Shown: piece by piece, positions 25,173 to 34,475 of the stretch
Numbering within the stretch: position 1 is the first letter of the stretch
How the letters are laid out: every line of letters begins with the position of its first letter
Assembly: GCF_007753265.1 (NCBI RefSeq)
Contig: NZ_CP036349.1
Location: 3,939,363-4,003,362 of the forward strand
DNA from: Botrimarina mediterranea
GTDB taxonomy: Bacteria; Planctomycetota; Planctomycetia; Pirellulales; Lacipirellulaceae
Reading direction: 5' to 3'
DNA: 64,000 nucleotides
Made by a program: the position numbers and the translations under genes
Notes under the pieces: model-generated
What the model was told of the DNA's origin: nothing
What the model saw: only the letters and a program-made list of their open reading frames with translations
Databases searched by the model: none

Positions 25173-25856
25173 TCAGATCGCCGCCCAGCCGCTGGGGCCG
25201 GAGGTTGGGTCTTGCAGCGCGACTTCTTCGCCTGGGGACGACTGCGACACCGCTTGCTGCGAGTTCGACAGCCACGTGAACAGCTCGTGGAACTTCAGGC
25301 CCTTCAGCCACAGCGGCTTGCGCACCGAGATCTCGTTGAGGACTTCCATGTTGGCGCCCTCCACGCCCACCGCGAAGAAGCAGAACGCCTTGTCCTTCTC
25401 GCCCGCTTGGACGCGGCTGCAGACCGGCTTCCAGTGGTCGTTGGGCTCGCCGTCGGTGATCAAGAAGATCCACGGGCGGTAGTAGGCGATGCCGTTCTCT
25501 CGGTACGCCTGCTTGCGTTCCTCGACCATGGTGATGGCCTCGAGGATCGCCTCGCCCATCGGGGTGCCGCCGATGGCGTCGAGCTGGGGCGGATTGAAGT
25601 CGGGGGCCGTGACGAACTTCGTCTTCCGCTGCACGCGGCCACCGAAGGTGATGATGCCCACTTCCACTCGCTTCGAGGCGAGCGGGTCCTTCATCAGCTG
25701 ATCGCGGTAGGTCTTGAGGCCCTTCGAAAGCTCGATGAGCTTCATGCCCTGCATCGAGGTCGAGGTATCGACCACGAGCACACAGGGGACCCGGGGCTCG
25801 GGGTTCTCGGCGAACTCGACGCTACTAAAGGCGCTTTCGGCGCTGAGTTGATCCAT
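25173..25856 (-). CDS. VWA-domain protein, TerY/YegL-like (TerY-P triad)
   Basis: This 227-residue protein is a single von Willebrand A domain. The metal-ion site is complete: DTSTS in VVDTSTSMQGMK, the Thr of GGTPMGEA, and the Asp of LITDGEPND. YegL/TerY proteins look like this and partner with the kinase and phosphatase encoded directly downstream. ATG 25856 is preferred to a TTG at 25877 because GAGG lies 8 nt upstream of it. A hairpin repeat separates it from the phosphatase gene, so expression of the first gene could be uncoupled from the other two. No tellurite-resistance (TerB/C/D) genes are nearby. Confidence 0.88.
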   Translation of the reverse strand: MDQLSAESAFSSVEFAENPEPRVPCVLVVDTSTSMQGMKLIELSKGLKTYRDQLMKDPLASKRVEVGIITFGGRVQRKTKFVTAPDFNPPQLDAIGGTPMGEAILEAITMVEERKQAYRENGIAYYRPWIFLITDGEPNDHWKPVCSRVQAGEKDKAFCFFAVGVEGANMEVLNEISVRKPLWLKGLKFHELFTWLSNSQQAVSQSSPGEEVALQDPTSGPSGWAAI

Positions 25857-25978
25857 TCGGTTAGCCTCGTCCTGCAACGGTGGGGCTGCCGCCCTTTGGA
25901 TTCGCCTGAACCTTTAGATTGCGTGCCGGGGCCGGCGAAATCAAGCGCCGCAATCGCCCGGGTAACAGACGGGGCGGA

Positions 25979-27121
25979 TCAACCCAGTGTTCGCAGGCCG
26001 GTCATAACAATTGCAGCAATTCCAACCAAGGCAAGCAAAGTCCTCCCCTCCTCATACCAATCGAGGGACTCCTCATCAGGCTCCGCAGAAATGCTGGAGA
26101 TTGGGGGCGAAACTTCTGCGCGAGCGTCGCGTTCTGGCTTCATTGGCTGCTGAGAAGATGTCGCAGGCGCCGAGGGCTTCCAGTCCGCCGACGTGTGGTG
26201 GCTCGATGAAACCGGTCGGCGGCTGGGCATTTCCGTCTGGCGGCTGGGCGTTTCCGGCCGGAGGTTGGCCTCTGCCGATTGGTGAATCGAAGCCAGCTGT
26301 GGCGCCGAGCTCCGATCGCTCAACGCCGGAGGCGGCGTCGGAAAAAGCGGCGCCGCTGTCGGTGGAGCCGACCGCTCTGCCGCCAAGAACGGATCGGTCG
26401 CGTCCCGTGAGAGCGGAGCCGCGTCGATCGATGGCAAGCGTTGCGGCGTCTGAGCTATGAGCGTCGCCGACTTCGCGGCGCCGATGTCGGGCGCGAGCGT
26501 CGCCAAGAACGTCTGGACGCGGCCGCCAAAACTACCCAGTGTCGTCCCCCGCGCGGCGCCAAAAAGGACGCCGGCGAGCTCGCCGCGGTCGTTGAAGATC
26601 GGCCCGCCCGAGTCGCCTTGCCGCGCTTGGACGTTGAGCTCAACGATCTCTTGCGGCTGACCAACTTCCGGCGAGTAGTAGTCGGTGCAACGACCCGTCT
26701 GCGCGAGGTACTCGCCTTGGCCGTAGCCGCAGATCGTGAGCCGATCGCCGGGCTGCGGCGGCGACATCGCGAGACGCGCTGGCGTGATCGGTGGTCGCCA
26801 CACGACGAGCGCCGCCAAGTCCCAGGTCTCGTCGAGCTTGAGCGGGCGGGCTTCGCTGGTGAAGCCGTCGGGGAAACGGACCTCGATCTTGCCCTTCGCT
26901 TCGTGGACGACGTGCCAGTTGGTCACCACTAGGCCATACGCATCGCGGCAGTCGATGAGCGTGCCGCTGCCGTAGGCTTTGCCGTCGCGTTCTTCAACCG
27001 CCACCCGACAGACGGCCGGGTGCGGCGGCACCGCCGTGTTGCCGAAGAGCGCAGCGTCGGCCCGGCTTGCGAAGTCGACAAGAAGAAGGCCCGCGGCGAT
27101 CCTGCCAAGCCACGCACTCAT
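25979..27121 (-). CDS. Exported trypsin-like serine protease with C-terminal membrane anchor
   Basis: This 380-residue protein has an N-terminal signal (ending near FASRADA) and a chymotrypsin-fold protease domain over roughly residues 25-225. The catalytic triad is visible: H70 in TNWHVV, D101 in ETWDLAAL and S171 in RQGDSGGP. Residues 225-345 form a Pro/Ser-rich linker with repeats such as TPSRQTEMPSRRP, and the last 20 residues are hydrophobic (ALVGIAAIVMTGL). No PDZ domain is present, so it is not a standard DegP. It probably acts in the periplasm, held to the membrane. It starts at ATG 27121, overlapping a small upstream ORF by 4 bp. Confidence 0.85.
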   Translation of the reverse strand: MSAWLGRIAAGLLLVDFASRADAALFGNTAVPPHPAVCRVAVEERDGKAYGSGTLIDCRDAYGLVVTNWHVVHEAKGKIEVRFPDGFTSEARPLKLDETWDLAALVVWRPPITPARLAMSPPQPGDRLTICGYGQGEYLAQTGRCTDYYSPEVGQPQEIVELNVQARQGDSGGPIFNDRGELAGVLFGAARGTTLGSFGGRVQTFLATLAPDIGAAKSATLIAQTPQRLPSIDAAPLSRDATDPFLAAERSAPPTAAPLFPTPPPALSDRSSAPQLASIHQSAEANLRPETPSRQTEMPSRRPVSSSHHTSADWKPSAPATSSQQPMKPERDARAEVSPPISSISAEPDEESLDWYEEGRTLLALVGIAAIVMTGLRTLG

Positions 27122-27309
27122 GCGGTGTGCCTGACGGGCTGTTGGCTGAGGCCACGCTCAGCGGTGCGCTGGCGGTGGTTCTCCATAATGAACCGCAACA
27201 AGCGGCGACGCATCCGCAAGAGGGCGACCTCGCTCTCGGGGAGGTTGTGGCGTCGCGGCGCTAGAGTGGGGCGGCCGAGAATGAAAGGGCGGCTCGTGAT
27301 GGGGGTCAT
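27118..27309 (-). CDS. Possible small basic protein upstream of the protease gene
   Basis: This 63-residue, Arg-rich ORF (ILGRPTLAPRRHNLPESEVALLRMRRRLLRF) overlaps the protease start by the classic ATGA. A weak GGAG lies about 12 nt before its ATG. The overlap suggests translational coupling, but the product matches nothing I know and could be chance. Confidence 0.35.
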   Translation of the reverse strand: MTPITSRPFILGRPTLAPRRHNLPESEVALLRMRRRLLRFIMENHRQRTAERGLSQQPVRHTA

Positions 27310-27665
27310 CGGAACGGCTCCGTCGTGTGGAAACGGGTTCGGCCGTCCAGCGAGGCCCTCCTTGCGCCCCGTGGGATCGTGCTTAATGGGCTGAGCGGCG
27401 CCGCGCGGGATTCGTTACCAGAAAACTTTCCCAAACGCTCCGCCGCTCGGCGGGCGCATTCCGGCCCGCGTCCTTAGGCTTCGGCGGTTGCCCCTTCACG
27501 CACGGAAGATTTCTCGAGGCGCCGGCGCCGCTTCCGTAGCGGAAACAGGCGTTACAACCTGCGCGTTTCGAATTGCACACGGTAGGTCAGGCCATTGCCT
27601 GCCTGGATCGGAGTTGCACGTAGCTTCGGCAGGTGAAGCCTGCTCTACATGTGCGATCAATCGAG
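27310..27665. other. Gene-free stretch with small hairpins
   Basis: These 356 bp between the S9 peptidase stop and the small ORF hold no gene. Two small hairpins appear: CAGGC (27588-27592) / GCCTG (27597-27601), and GTAG..CAGG (27620-27633) with CCTG..CTAC (27639-27648). Both lie just beyond the peptidase stop and may mark a transcript end. Confidence 0.5.
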
Positions 27666-30221
27666 TTATCGCTCGCCTAGCAAGTGCCGTACGAAGAAGT
27701 CGCACATCCGTCGCTCCCCGTACGCTCCGCCCATGCCGTGACCGGCGTTGGGAACCACCAACAGGTCAAAATCCTTGTCGGCACGGATCAACGCGTCGGC
27801 GACGCGCATCGTCGATTCGGGCGGGACATTGGTATCGACCTCGCCGACGATCAGCAGCAGCTTGCCTTGCAGTCGGTGGGCATTCTCGACGTTCGACGAC
27901 TCCGCGTAGTGCGGACCGACCGGGTATCCCATCCACTGCTCGTTCCACGAGGCCTTGTCCATCCGGTTGTCGTGACAACCACACGCCGCCACGGCGACTT
28001 TGTAGAACTCGGGATGAAAGAGCACGGCGGCCGCTGCGTTCTGACCGCCGGCCGAGACGCCATAGATGCCGACTCGGTCGAGGTTGAGCTCGGTGTGCTG
28101 CTTGGCGGCGGCCTTCATCCAGAGGATGCGGTCCTCAAAGCCGCCGTCCTTGAGGTTCTTCCAGCAAACGTCGTGGAAGGCCTTCGAGCGGTTGGCGGTG
28201 CCCATGCCGTCGATCTTCACGACGATGAACCCCTGTGATGTCAACGCCTCGTAGTACGGCGCTGGGCTGAAAGACTTCGGCACGAATGAACCCTGCGGGC
28301 CGGCGTAGATGTCCTCGATCACCGGGTAGCTCTTCTGCGGATCGAAGTCGCGCGGCCGGCAGATGATTCCCCAGATATCCGTGACGCCGTCGCGACCTTT
28401 CGCCACGAACACCTCCGGCGACGTCCAGCCGGAGGCGACGAGTTCGCTCGCGTCGGCCGACTCAAACGGGCAGACGAGCCGCCCGTCTTCGCCGCTGCGC
28501 AGTTCATGGACCGGCGGTAGATCGACGCGCGAGTAAGTGTCGATGAGGAAACGCCCGTCGGGCGAGAACTCAATCGAGTGGTTCCCGTCGCCCTCGGTCA
28601 ACCATATCAACGCGGCGGTGTCGATATCGACCAGCGCGTAGTGCTTGAAGTAAGGGTCTTGCTCCGCCCGGCCGCTGAGCGCGACCAAGACGCGTCGCTG
28701 AGCGTGGTCGATCCGCTCGATCGAACGTAGGACCAAGCCGCGCGGCGTCAGCTCACGGACCTCTTGCCCGCTCGCGGCGTTCACCAGCAGCAACTGACGC
28801 CAACCGTTCTTCTCCGTGACGTATAACACCTCATCGGCGCCCTCGAGCCAGCTGATGCGCGGCGTCGATGGATTCTCCGTGTGGGCAGTCCAGATGAAGG
28901 TCTCGGACTTCTCGTCGATGAGGTTGCGTACCTCGCCATCCGCCAGGCCAACCTCGATCAGCCGATAGCGCTGATGCCCGCGATCCGTCTGGCCGTAACG
29001 CAGGTGCGCGCCGCCGGGAGAGAACGTCACGGCGGGTCGCTCCCATTCGTGCTCGAACCGTTCGACCTTGGGTTTGAGTTGTTGCCCCGAGTCGATGTAA
29101 AAGACGTTCAACTCGTGCGTCGGGAACGGGTCTCCCGGCAAAAGGTACGGATGCGACTCCAGCACCGCGCGTCCGCCCTGCGGAGGCGATGAGCGGATGA
29201 CATGGACCGGTTGCTTTTCTACCTCAAACGTTCGGAAGGCGACCAAGTGCTGTGAATCGGGCGCCCAAGTCAGTTGTCCGTAACTCTGCCTGTCGCCCCC
29301 GTCGGTGCTCAGCGGCCGCGTCTGCCCCGACTCGACCAACCGCACCACAACGTTGTGGTCTTCAATCGCAGCGACCCAATTGCCGTCCGGTGAGTTGGCG
29401 CCCCGATCCATGTTGCGACGCCCTCGGCGAGACCGGCGTTCCGAACGCGGGCGCCGCTTGCCGTCGATGACGACATCTCGAGGTCGATCGTCGGCGATGA
29501 CCTCGTCGACCTCGACGCCATCGGCGTCGACAATCCGCCAGCGGTGGCCGCCAAACGTGTGTTGGTCGCGGCGCGCGCCGGCGGAGACTTCGCCGTAGCT
29601 ACGCTTCGTGCCGTCGCCGCTCAACCAGAAGAGCTCGACCGAATCCTTCAACTTGTTGATGAAGGTGATGGTGGTATCGGCGCCGGTCCGCGACGGGCGT
29701 TCGTCCCTCGACTGAATCGATTCCTCGGGCGGTCCAGCGTCGTCCGACTTCGTCAGCACTCCTGTGTCGGCGTTCCACAGCAATCGATTGTCGTTGCTCC
29801 GCACGGCGACCAGTTGGCCCTCCGCCGAGTACTCCAGCGAATCGATCGGCAAGCGGGCGGCGTCGGTGGATTCGCCTAACGCCACCGCCATTGCCGCGTG
29901 GTCGAACGCCGGCGACCGCACGCCCTTCAGTGCATCGACCACGACGAACTCTCGGGCGCCGTCCGCTAGGTCGTTGCGGTACCAGAACAGATTGTTGCCC
30001 GCGACCCAATGAGGCCTGACGTGCTGCCTATAGACGCGAGCGTCGCGGTCGCCGGCGTTCCGACCCGTTTGGTTCGCCGCCGGAGCGACATCGACGATCG
30101 GTAAGTCACCGAGCGAGGCGCCTCTCGGAGAGATCGGCTTTCCAGTCGGGGGCAGGGACCAAGCGTCGATGGCTGAACCCGAAAGCAGAATCAAGATCGA
30201 AGCTAAGTTGCGCCAAGACAT
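27666..30221 (-). CDS. S9-family prolyl oligopeptidase/dipeptidyl peptidase IV-like
   Basis: This 851-residue exported peptidase has an N-terminal signal (ILILLSGSAIDAWS), a large beta-propeller region (DPPIV_N-like, with RYRLIEVGLADGEVRNL and FSPDGRFLIDTYSRV), and a C-terminal alpha/beta-hydrolase domain. The catalytic triad is S723 (GVSAGG), D796 (GEVDTNVPPE) and H828 (NAGHGMG). It should cleave short peptides, typically after proline, outside the cytoplasm. It starts at ATG 30221 and is divergent from a membrane protein gene. It stands alone, with no clear operon partner. Confidence 0.92.
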   Translation of the reverse strand: MSWRNLASILILLSGSAIDAWSLPPTGKPISPRGASLGDLPIVDVAPAANQTGRNAGDRDARVYRQHVRPHWVAGNNLFWYRNDLADGAREFVVVDALKGVRSPAFDHAAMAVALGESTDAARLPIDSLEYSAEGQLVAVRSNDNRLLWNADTGVLTKSDDAGPPEESIQSRDERPSRTGADTTITFINKLKDSVELFWLSGDGTKRSYGEVSAGARRDQHTFGGHRWRIVDADGVEVDEVIADDRPRDVVIDGKRRPRSERRSRRGRRNMDRGANSPDGNWVAAIEDHNVVVRLVESGQTRPLSTDGGDRQSYGQLTWAPDSQHLVAFRTFEVEKQPVHVIRSSPPQGGRAVLESHPYLLPGDPFPTHELNVFYIDSGQQLKPKVERFEHEWERPAVTFSPGGAHLRYGQTDRGHQRYRLIEVGLADGEVRNLIDEKSETFIWTAHTENPSTPRISWLEGADEVLYVTEKNGWRQLLLVNAASGQEVRELTPRGLVLRSIERIDHAQRRVLVALSGRAEQDPYFKHYALVDIDTAALIWLTEGDGNHSIEFSPDGRFLIDTYSRVDLPPVHELRSGEDGRLVCPFESADASELVASGWTSPEVFVAKGRDGVTDIWGIICRPRDFDPQKSYPVIEDIYAGPQGSFVPKSFSPAPYYEALTSQGFIVVKIDGMGTANRSKAFHDVCWKNLKDGGFEDRILWMKAAAKQHTELNLDRVGIYGVSAGGQNAAAAVLFHPEFYKVAVAACGCHDNRMDKASWNEQWMGYPVGPHYAESSNVENAHRLQGKLLLIVGEVDTNVPPESTMRVADALIRADKDFDLLVVPNAGHGMGGAYGERRMCDFFVRHLLGER

Positions 30222-30529
30222 GCGGTGGGATTTTCAGCTCGAGGTTCTGCTTGTGGACCGGTAGCAACGAACCCTCTCAAGGTTCGAAAACATTAACGCA
30301 TCATTCTAACCTCGCGGCGGCGCACAGAGGGCGCGCCCCCGGCATTCGGAGGCGGAGGGCCTACGCCTATCCGGTAATCCCCGCATGGTTTGGTGGAATC
30401 GTGGGCCCGATCGGCCTCGGTTGCTAGCTCCCCGGCTTCGGTCTTCCGCTGTCGCCGACCCGTCGCTACGCTTCGCGCGCGATAGCTTTGCGCGCTCCGC
30501 GAGCGCCGCCGTCCCTTGCCGCTCTAGCG
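30222..30529. other. Divergent intergenic region
   Basis: These 308 bp separate the S9 peptidase and membrane-protein starts and should hold both promoters. I see no gene, strong repeat or clear promoter boxes. Confidence 0.4.
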
Positions 30530-31771
30530 ATGTCTGAAACCAGCCCCGCCGACGACGAGCCGATCGAAGAATCGTTCTTCGAACGCACCGCGGCAGGCGT
30601 CGTGCGGTTCATCGGACGTTCATTGTTCACGACCGGCATGTCGCTGGTCTTGCCGCAGCGTGTGGCCGTGCTCGCCCACGCAGGCGACAAGCGGCTCGCT
30701 CCGCCGCTGTCGTACCTGACAGCGACCCTGTTCCTCGCCGGCGTGGGCGTCCGCCTGCACCGCTCGCACGAGTGGGCCGAGGAGGTCGCCGCTAACCAAC
30801 TCGTCAGCGACTTGCGGGAGACTTTCTCGCAAGCATCGCTCGCCACCGCGGCAGTGATGACGTTCCCGAGTGTCCTGATCGTCGTCGCGCTGGCGACGCT
30901 GCTGGCCTGGGCGGGGGGCGTCGGTCGCTGTCCGACGCGGAGCCCGCTGTTCGCCTGTTGCTGCTACGCCGCGGGCTTTTTGTACGCGATGGTTGCGGTC
31001 CTGGTCTTCGGATCCATGGGACTACGGGTCGCGCTCGACATGGAGCTCTCTCCCTTCGAATTCGACTGGGTGAACTACACAGCGATGGGGCTTCTCTTCT
31101 TCTGCGCGGGCGGAGGGATGCTCACCGTTGCCGCGTCACTCGCCGAGGAGTCGCGCCGCGCATGGGCCCGGGTGTTGCGTTACCCGGCGGCGTTCGCTGC
31201 GACCTGCGTCGCGGGGATTGCTTGCGGCGTCGCCTTGGAAGCGAGCTTCGACGTCGAAGGCGCCGACGCCGCCAGCTACGAGGCCTACCGCAAGCGTGAC
31301 CGCACGGGCTTGAAGATCGACACCATCAAGTGGACCACCCGCCGCAACCCCGCGGGCGGCCCCGATATCGTCACCGCGACGCTCGCGCTCTCCAACCTCG
31401 AAGCGGCGCCGCTCATCGTCCCCTGCCCCGAAGCGCTGATGGCGACCAACTCGGATGGCCTTCGCGATCGTTCATGCAGGCCCTATGGCCCCGAGTCGCA
31501 AGTCCTGGCGTGCTCGATCGACAAGCTCGAAGGCGGCGCGCTTCTGATCGAACCGGGCCAGACCCGGCTCTTCACGATCGAGTACGCCCCGCCAGCCGAA
31601 CTCGCCCAGCCCGCTATCCAGTACGATCAAGTCCCGTACGCATTGACGTATGAGAAGCCCAGCGACCTCCGTTACTTTCATGCCGAAGTCGCCGAGCTTT
31701 GGTTGCCGGCGCCGCTTCACGTCAGGGAGCGAACGGCGACACAGAGCGACGGGGCGCCAACGACGCGCTGA
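30530..31771 (+). CDS. Multi-pass membrane protein of unknown function
   Basis: This protein of 413 residues has an acidic N-terminus (MSETSPADDEPIEES). About four to five hydrophobic helices lie within the first 260 residues (such as LTATLFLAGVGV, FPSVLIVVALATLLAW, YTAMGLLFFCAGGGM). A soluble C-terminal domain of about 150 residues (ATLALSNLEAAPLIVPCPE, ALTYEKPSDLRYFHAE) probably adopts a beta fold. I do not recognise the family. I prefer ATG 30530; the frame also allows TTG 30488. There is no good ribosome site in either case. It is followed 75 bp later by a VOC gene on the same strand. Confidence 0.75.
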   Translation: MSETSPADDEPIEESFFERTAAGVVRFIGRSLFTTGMSLVLPQRVAVLAHAGDKRLAPPLSYLTATLFLAGVGVRLHRSHEWAEEVAANQLVSDLRETFSQASLATAAVMTFPSVLIVVALATLLAWAGGVGRCPTRSPLFACCCYAAGFLYAMVAVLVFGSMGLRVALDMELSPFEFDWVNYTAMGLLFFCAGGGMLTVAASLAEESRRAWARVLRYPAAFAATCVAGIACGVALEASFDVEGADAASYEAYRKRDRTGLKIDTIKWTTRRNPAGGPDIVTATLALSNLEAAPLIVPCPEALMATNSDGLRDRSCRPYGPESQVLACSIDKLEGGALLIEPGQTRLFTIEYAPPAELAQPAIQYDQVPYALTYEKPSDLRYFHAEVAELWLPAPLHVRERTATQSDGAPTTR

Positions 31772-31846
31772 TCGTAGGGGGCAGAAGTTATCTGCCGATG
31801 TTAGGCTGGACGCCCGCGCCCGCTGCTTTCATCCCTGGAGTTCGCG

Positions 31847-32203
31847 ATGCGATTGACGGCCCTCGTCCCGATGCTTCCTGTGCGAAACGTCGCCGTTAGC
31901 ATCGCGTTCTACGAGAAACTCGGCTTCTCCGTCGAAGGCCAGAACGCCCCGTGGGGTTGGGCGATGCTCACCCGCGACGGTTGCCGGCTGATGCTCGACC
32001 AGTCGATCAACGTCCATCCCGAGGCGCCGCGGATGTCGGTCGTCTACCTCTACCCCGACGACGTTGCCGACTTTCATCGCTCCTTAGCCGACAACGGCGT
32101 TGCCGTCCCCGAACTCGAAGTCACGTTCTACGGCATGATGGAGTTCCGGATCGAAGACCCGGACGGCAACCGGCTGTGGGTTGGGGAATTGAAATCGCAG
32201 TGA
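31847..32203 (+). CDS. VOC-family protein (glyoxalase/bleomycin-resistance-like)
   Basis: This 118-residue protein has the paired beta-alpha-beta pattern of vicinal-oxygen-chelate proteins: LVPMLPVRNVAVSIAFYEKLGF at the start, and the closing MEFRIEDPDGNRLWVGE. One such protein usually works as a dimer with the metal site at the interface, in glyoxalase, dioxygenase or antibiotic-binding roles. Which applies here cannot be told. CTGGAG precedes ATG 31847 at 7 nt. Convergent with the DUF1801 gene. Confidence 0.88.
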   Translation: MRLTALVPMLPVRNVAVSIAFYEKLGFSVEGQNAPWGWAMLTRDGCRLMLDQSINVHPEAPRMSVVYLYPDDVADFHRSLADNGVAVPELEVTFYGMMEFRIEDPDGNRLWVGELKSQ

Positions 32204-32327
32204 GCGCATCGCTGGCGACTCGTGGCGAGCCGATGACGCGAGTCGTGGGAGTAAAGCGGGTACCGACACACCTCCATGAGTCGCGTCGTAGCCCCCCGTC
32301 ACTGGTTTAGGAAAGCATAACGTCACG

Positions 32328-32705
32328 CTACGCCCAGAACGCGTCATCCCTGCGTTTGCTCACGGTCTTGACGCAGTGTTGGGCCATCTTGCGGAGCAAC
32401 TTCTCCGGCACCAGCTCGTGGTAGGGCATCTTTAGGTAGTTCTTGGTCGTCTCGTGCTGCTCGAGTTCTTTGGCGAACGCTTCGAGCGTCCCCTCGATCG
32501 GCGCGAAGACGCAGTGGGCCTTGAATGCAGCGAACGAGTAGACGACCCGCGGCTCGATGAAGAACGGGGCGCCCCACTTGATCGCTTCCTCGGCCTCGGG
32601 CGCCTCGCTCTGAAGGATCGCATAGACCTGCCGCAAGTGCGTCTGCCCCGCGGCGGGTGCGGCGTCGATGTAGTCGGCGATCGTTGTGGGGCGGTTCTTT
32701 GCCAT
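32328..32705 (-). CDS. DUF1801/YdhG-like protein
   Basis: This 125-residue protein matches the DUF1801 fold (iron chaperone/YdhG-like). It starts MAKNRPTTIADYIDAAP and contains EEAIKWGAPFF, KAHCVFAPIEGTLEAF and a C-terminal basic helix. The function of the family is poorly known. ATG 32705 is chosen; the longer frame would run into hemD. Only 2 bp separate it from the CobA-HemD stop, so it is very likely co-transcribed with that gene. Confidence 0.85.
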   Translation of the reverse strand: MAKNRPTTIADYIDAAPAAGQTHLRQVYAILQSEAPEAEEAIKWGAPFFIEPRVVYSFAAFKAHCVFAPIEGTLEAFAKELEQHETTKNYLKMPYHELVPEKLLRKMAQHCVKTVSKRRDDAFWA

Positions 32706-32707
32706 CG

Positions 32708-34234
32708 CTATCGCTGTTGCAACATCGCGTCGATAACGCCGTCGGCGGTGTAGTCCGTGGCGACAGCTGCGGCTTCGTAGCCGGCGTCCCTTAACGCCGT
32801 GGCGGTGATCGGGCTGATCGCGGCGAATCGTGGCGCGTTTGGGGACGCCGCAATCGCTTCGCCAAACAACACAGCGGCGGAACGCGCGATGGCCGAACTG
32901 GTTGCGGTGATCCAATCAACGCGGCCGGCGGCGATCTCTTCGATCACGGCCGGATTCGCTGCGGTGATGTCACGGCTGACGTAGGCGACGACTTGATCGA
33001 CCTCGGCGCCGGCGTCGTCGAGCGTTTCGGCGAGGACCTCGCGCCCGCGGCTGGCGCGGATCAAGAGAATCCTCTTGCTTGCCGCTTCGCGGCTTAGCTC
33101 GGCGGCGAGGGACTCGGCGCAAAACTCTTCCGGGACGAGGTCCGCGTTAAGCCGCCAAGCGGCGAGGGCGTCGGCGGTGGCGGAGCCGATCGCGGCGATT
33201 CTTGAATTGCCGAACGCCCGTGCGTCGCGGTTGCGCTGTTGCATCCGCTGGAGCAACGCTTCGACACCGTTGCGGCTGCTGAACACCACCCAGGCGTAGT
33301 CGCTCAGGCGATCGATCGCCGCGTCGAGTTCAGCGAAGCCGTCGGGCGGGGTGATCTCGATAACGGGGTGCTCGATCACTCGAGCGCCGAAGTCCGCTAG
33401 GCGCTCGGCCATGGCGTCGCCCTGACCAGCGGGGCGCGTGACAACGACGGTCTTGCTGAACAGCGGGCGACTCGTGAACCAATTCGCGTCATCGCTCGAA
33501 CCCGCGACGTCGCCGATCACCACCACCAGGGGCGGACGCATCCGCCCCGGCGCAAGGATCGTCGGCAACTCGCCAAGCCTGCCGTGCAAGGTTTGTTGAT
33601 CGGGGAGCGAGCAACGGCGGACGATTGTGACGGGCGTGTCGGGCGCCTTGCCGGCGGCGATGAGATGACGGCTCCATTCGGGGGCGTTCGTCACGCCCAT
33701 GTAGACGACCAGTGTGCCGGGGAACGCCGCGAGCTTCGCGAAATCCGCGGTGCCCGATGGATCGCTGTCGCTGCGGTCGTGACCCGTGACGAGCGCAACG
33801 CACGAGGCGTGGTCACGGTCGGTGATCGTGACGCCCGCGTAGGCGCCGGCGGCGACGGCGGTCGTCACGCCGGGGACGATGGCGTACTCAATGCCCGCCG
33901 CCTTGAGGGCGGCGACCTCTTCCGCCAGACGACCGAAGACGCTCGGGTCGCCCCCCTTGAGCCGCACGACGGTCCGACCGGCCCGCGCCTCGGCGATCAT
34001 CCGGGCGTTGATCTCGTCCTGCTTCCAGAGCTTGCCGGCTCCGTGGCGGCCGAGGCTGACGCGCTCGGCGGCGGGTGAGGCGTGGCGCAGCAGGGCGTCG
34101 TTGGCCAAGTAGTCGTAGAGGACGACGTCGGCCTCTCGCAGGCGGCGGGCGCCGGCGAGCGTCAGCAGCTCGGGATCACCCGGCCCGGCGCCGACGAGGT
34201 AAACGCGGCCTGTCGGGGGGGCTGACACTTGCAA
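32708..34234 (-). CDS. Bifunctional uroporphyrinogen-III C-methyltransferase / uroporphyrinogen-III synthase (CobA-HemD fusion)
   Basis: This 508-residue fusion joins two consecutive steps of tetrapyrrole synthesis. Residues 9-250 form the SAM-dependent methyltransferase (CobA/SumT): VYLVGAGPGDPELLT at 11-25, VVRLKGGDPSVFGR, and VVYMGV, making precorrin-2. Residues 258-508 form HemD (KTVVVTRPAGQGDAM, YAWVVFSSRNGVEAL, AAIGSATADAL), which closes the ring to uroporphyrinogen III. Such fusions are known in several bacteria. The start is TTG 34234 or GTG 34228; no ATG is available and the ribosome site is weak. No hemC or other haem gene is adjacent. Confidence 0.92.
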   Translation of the reverse strand: MQVSAPPTGRVYLVGAGPGDPELLTLAGARRLREADVVLYDYLANDALLRHASPAAERVSLGRHGAGKLWKQDEINARMIAEARAGRTVVRLKGGDPSVFGRLAEEVAALKAAGIEYAIVPGVTTAVAAGAYAGVTITDRDHASCVALVTGHDRSDSDPSGTADFAKLAAFPGTLVVYMGVTNAPEWSRHLIAAGKAPDTPVTIVRRCSLPDQQTLHGRLGELPTILAPGRMRPPLVVVIGDVAGSSDDANWFTSRPLFSKTVVVTRPAGQGDAMAERLADFGARVIEHPVIEITPPDGFAELDAAIDRLSDYAWVVFSSRNGVEALLQRMQQRNRDARAFGNSRIAAIGSATADALAAWRLNADLVPEEFCAESLAAELSREAASKRILLIRASRGREVLAETLDDAGAEVDQVVAYVSRDITAANPAVIEEIAAGRVDWITATSSAIARSAAVLFGEAIAASPNAPRFAAISPITATALRDAGYEAAAVATDYTADGVIDAMLQQR

Positions 34235-34475
34235 TGACCGGGGCTCAAAGAGGCGAAGTTACTGGCGGACGGGGCGCGGCAGGACGGCCTGTGCCGATTA
34301 TGACTACCACCGCCGCCCACAAACGAGGGGCGCCGGGCGGATGTTGGTCCCGGCGAGCAGGAAGTTGTAGACTCGGAGGGAGGGCGATCTTCGAAGTCCC
34401 CCTCGTCCGGAACCGACAAAGCAGACCCAACCGCGCCAGAGGCCCCTACAAGGCCCCAGCGTGCATCCTACGGGC

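Noticed and set aside
24283-25856. Novel phage-defence island from the kinase, phosphatase and VWA genes
   Set aside because: The triad is a known conserved module and no nuclease, helicase or other defence gene is adjacent.
30480-30530. TTG 30488 as start of the membrane protein
   Set aside because: The extra 14 residues are Arg/Pro/Ala-rich and no ribosome site is present; ATG 30530 is simpler, though not certain.
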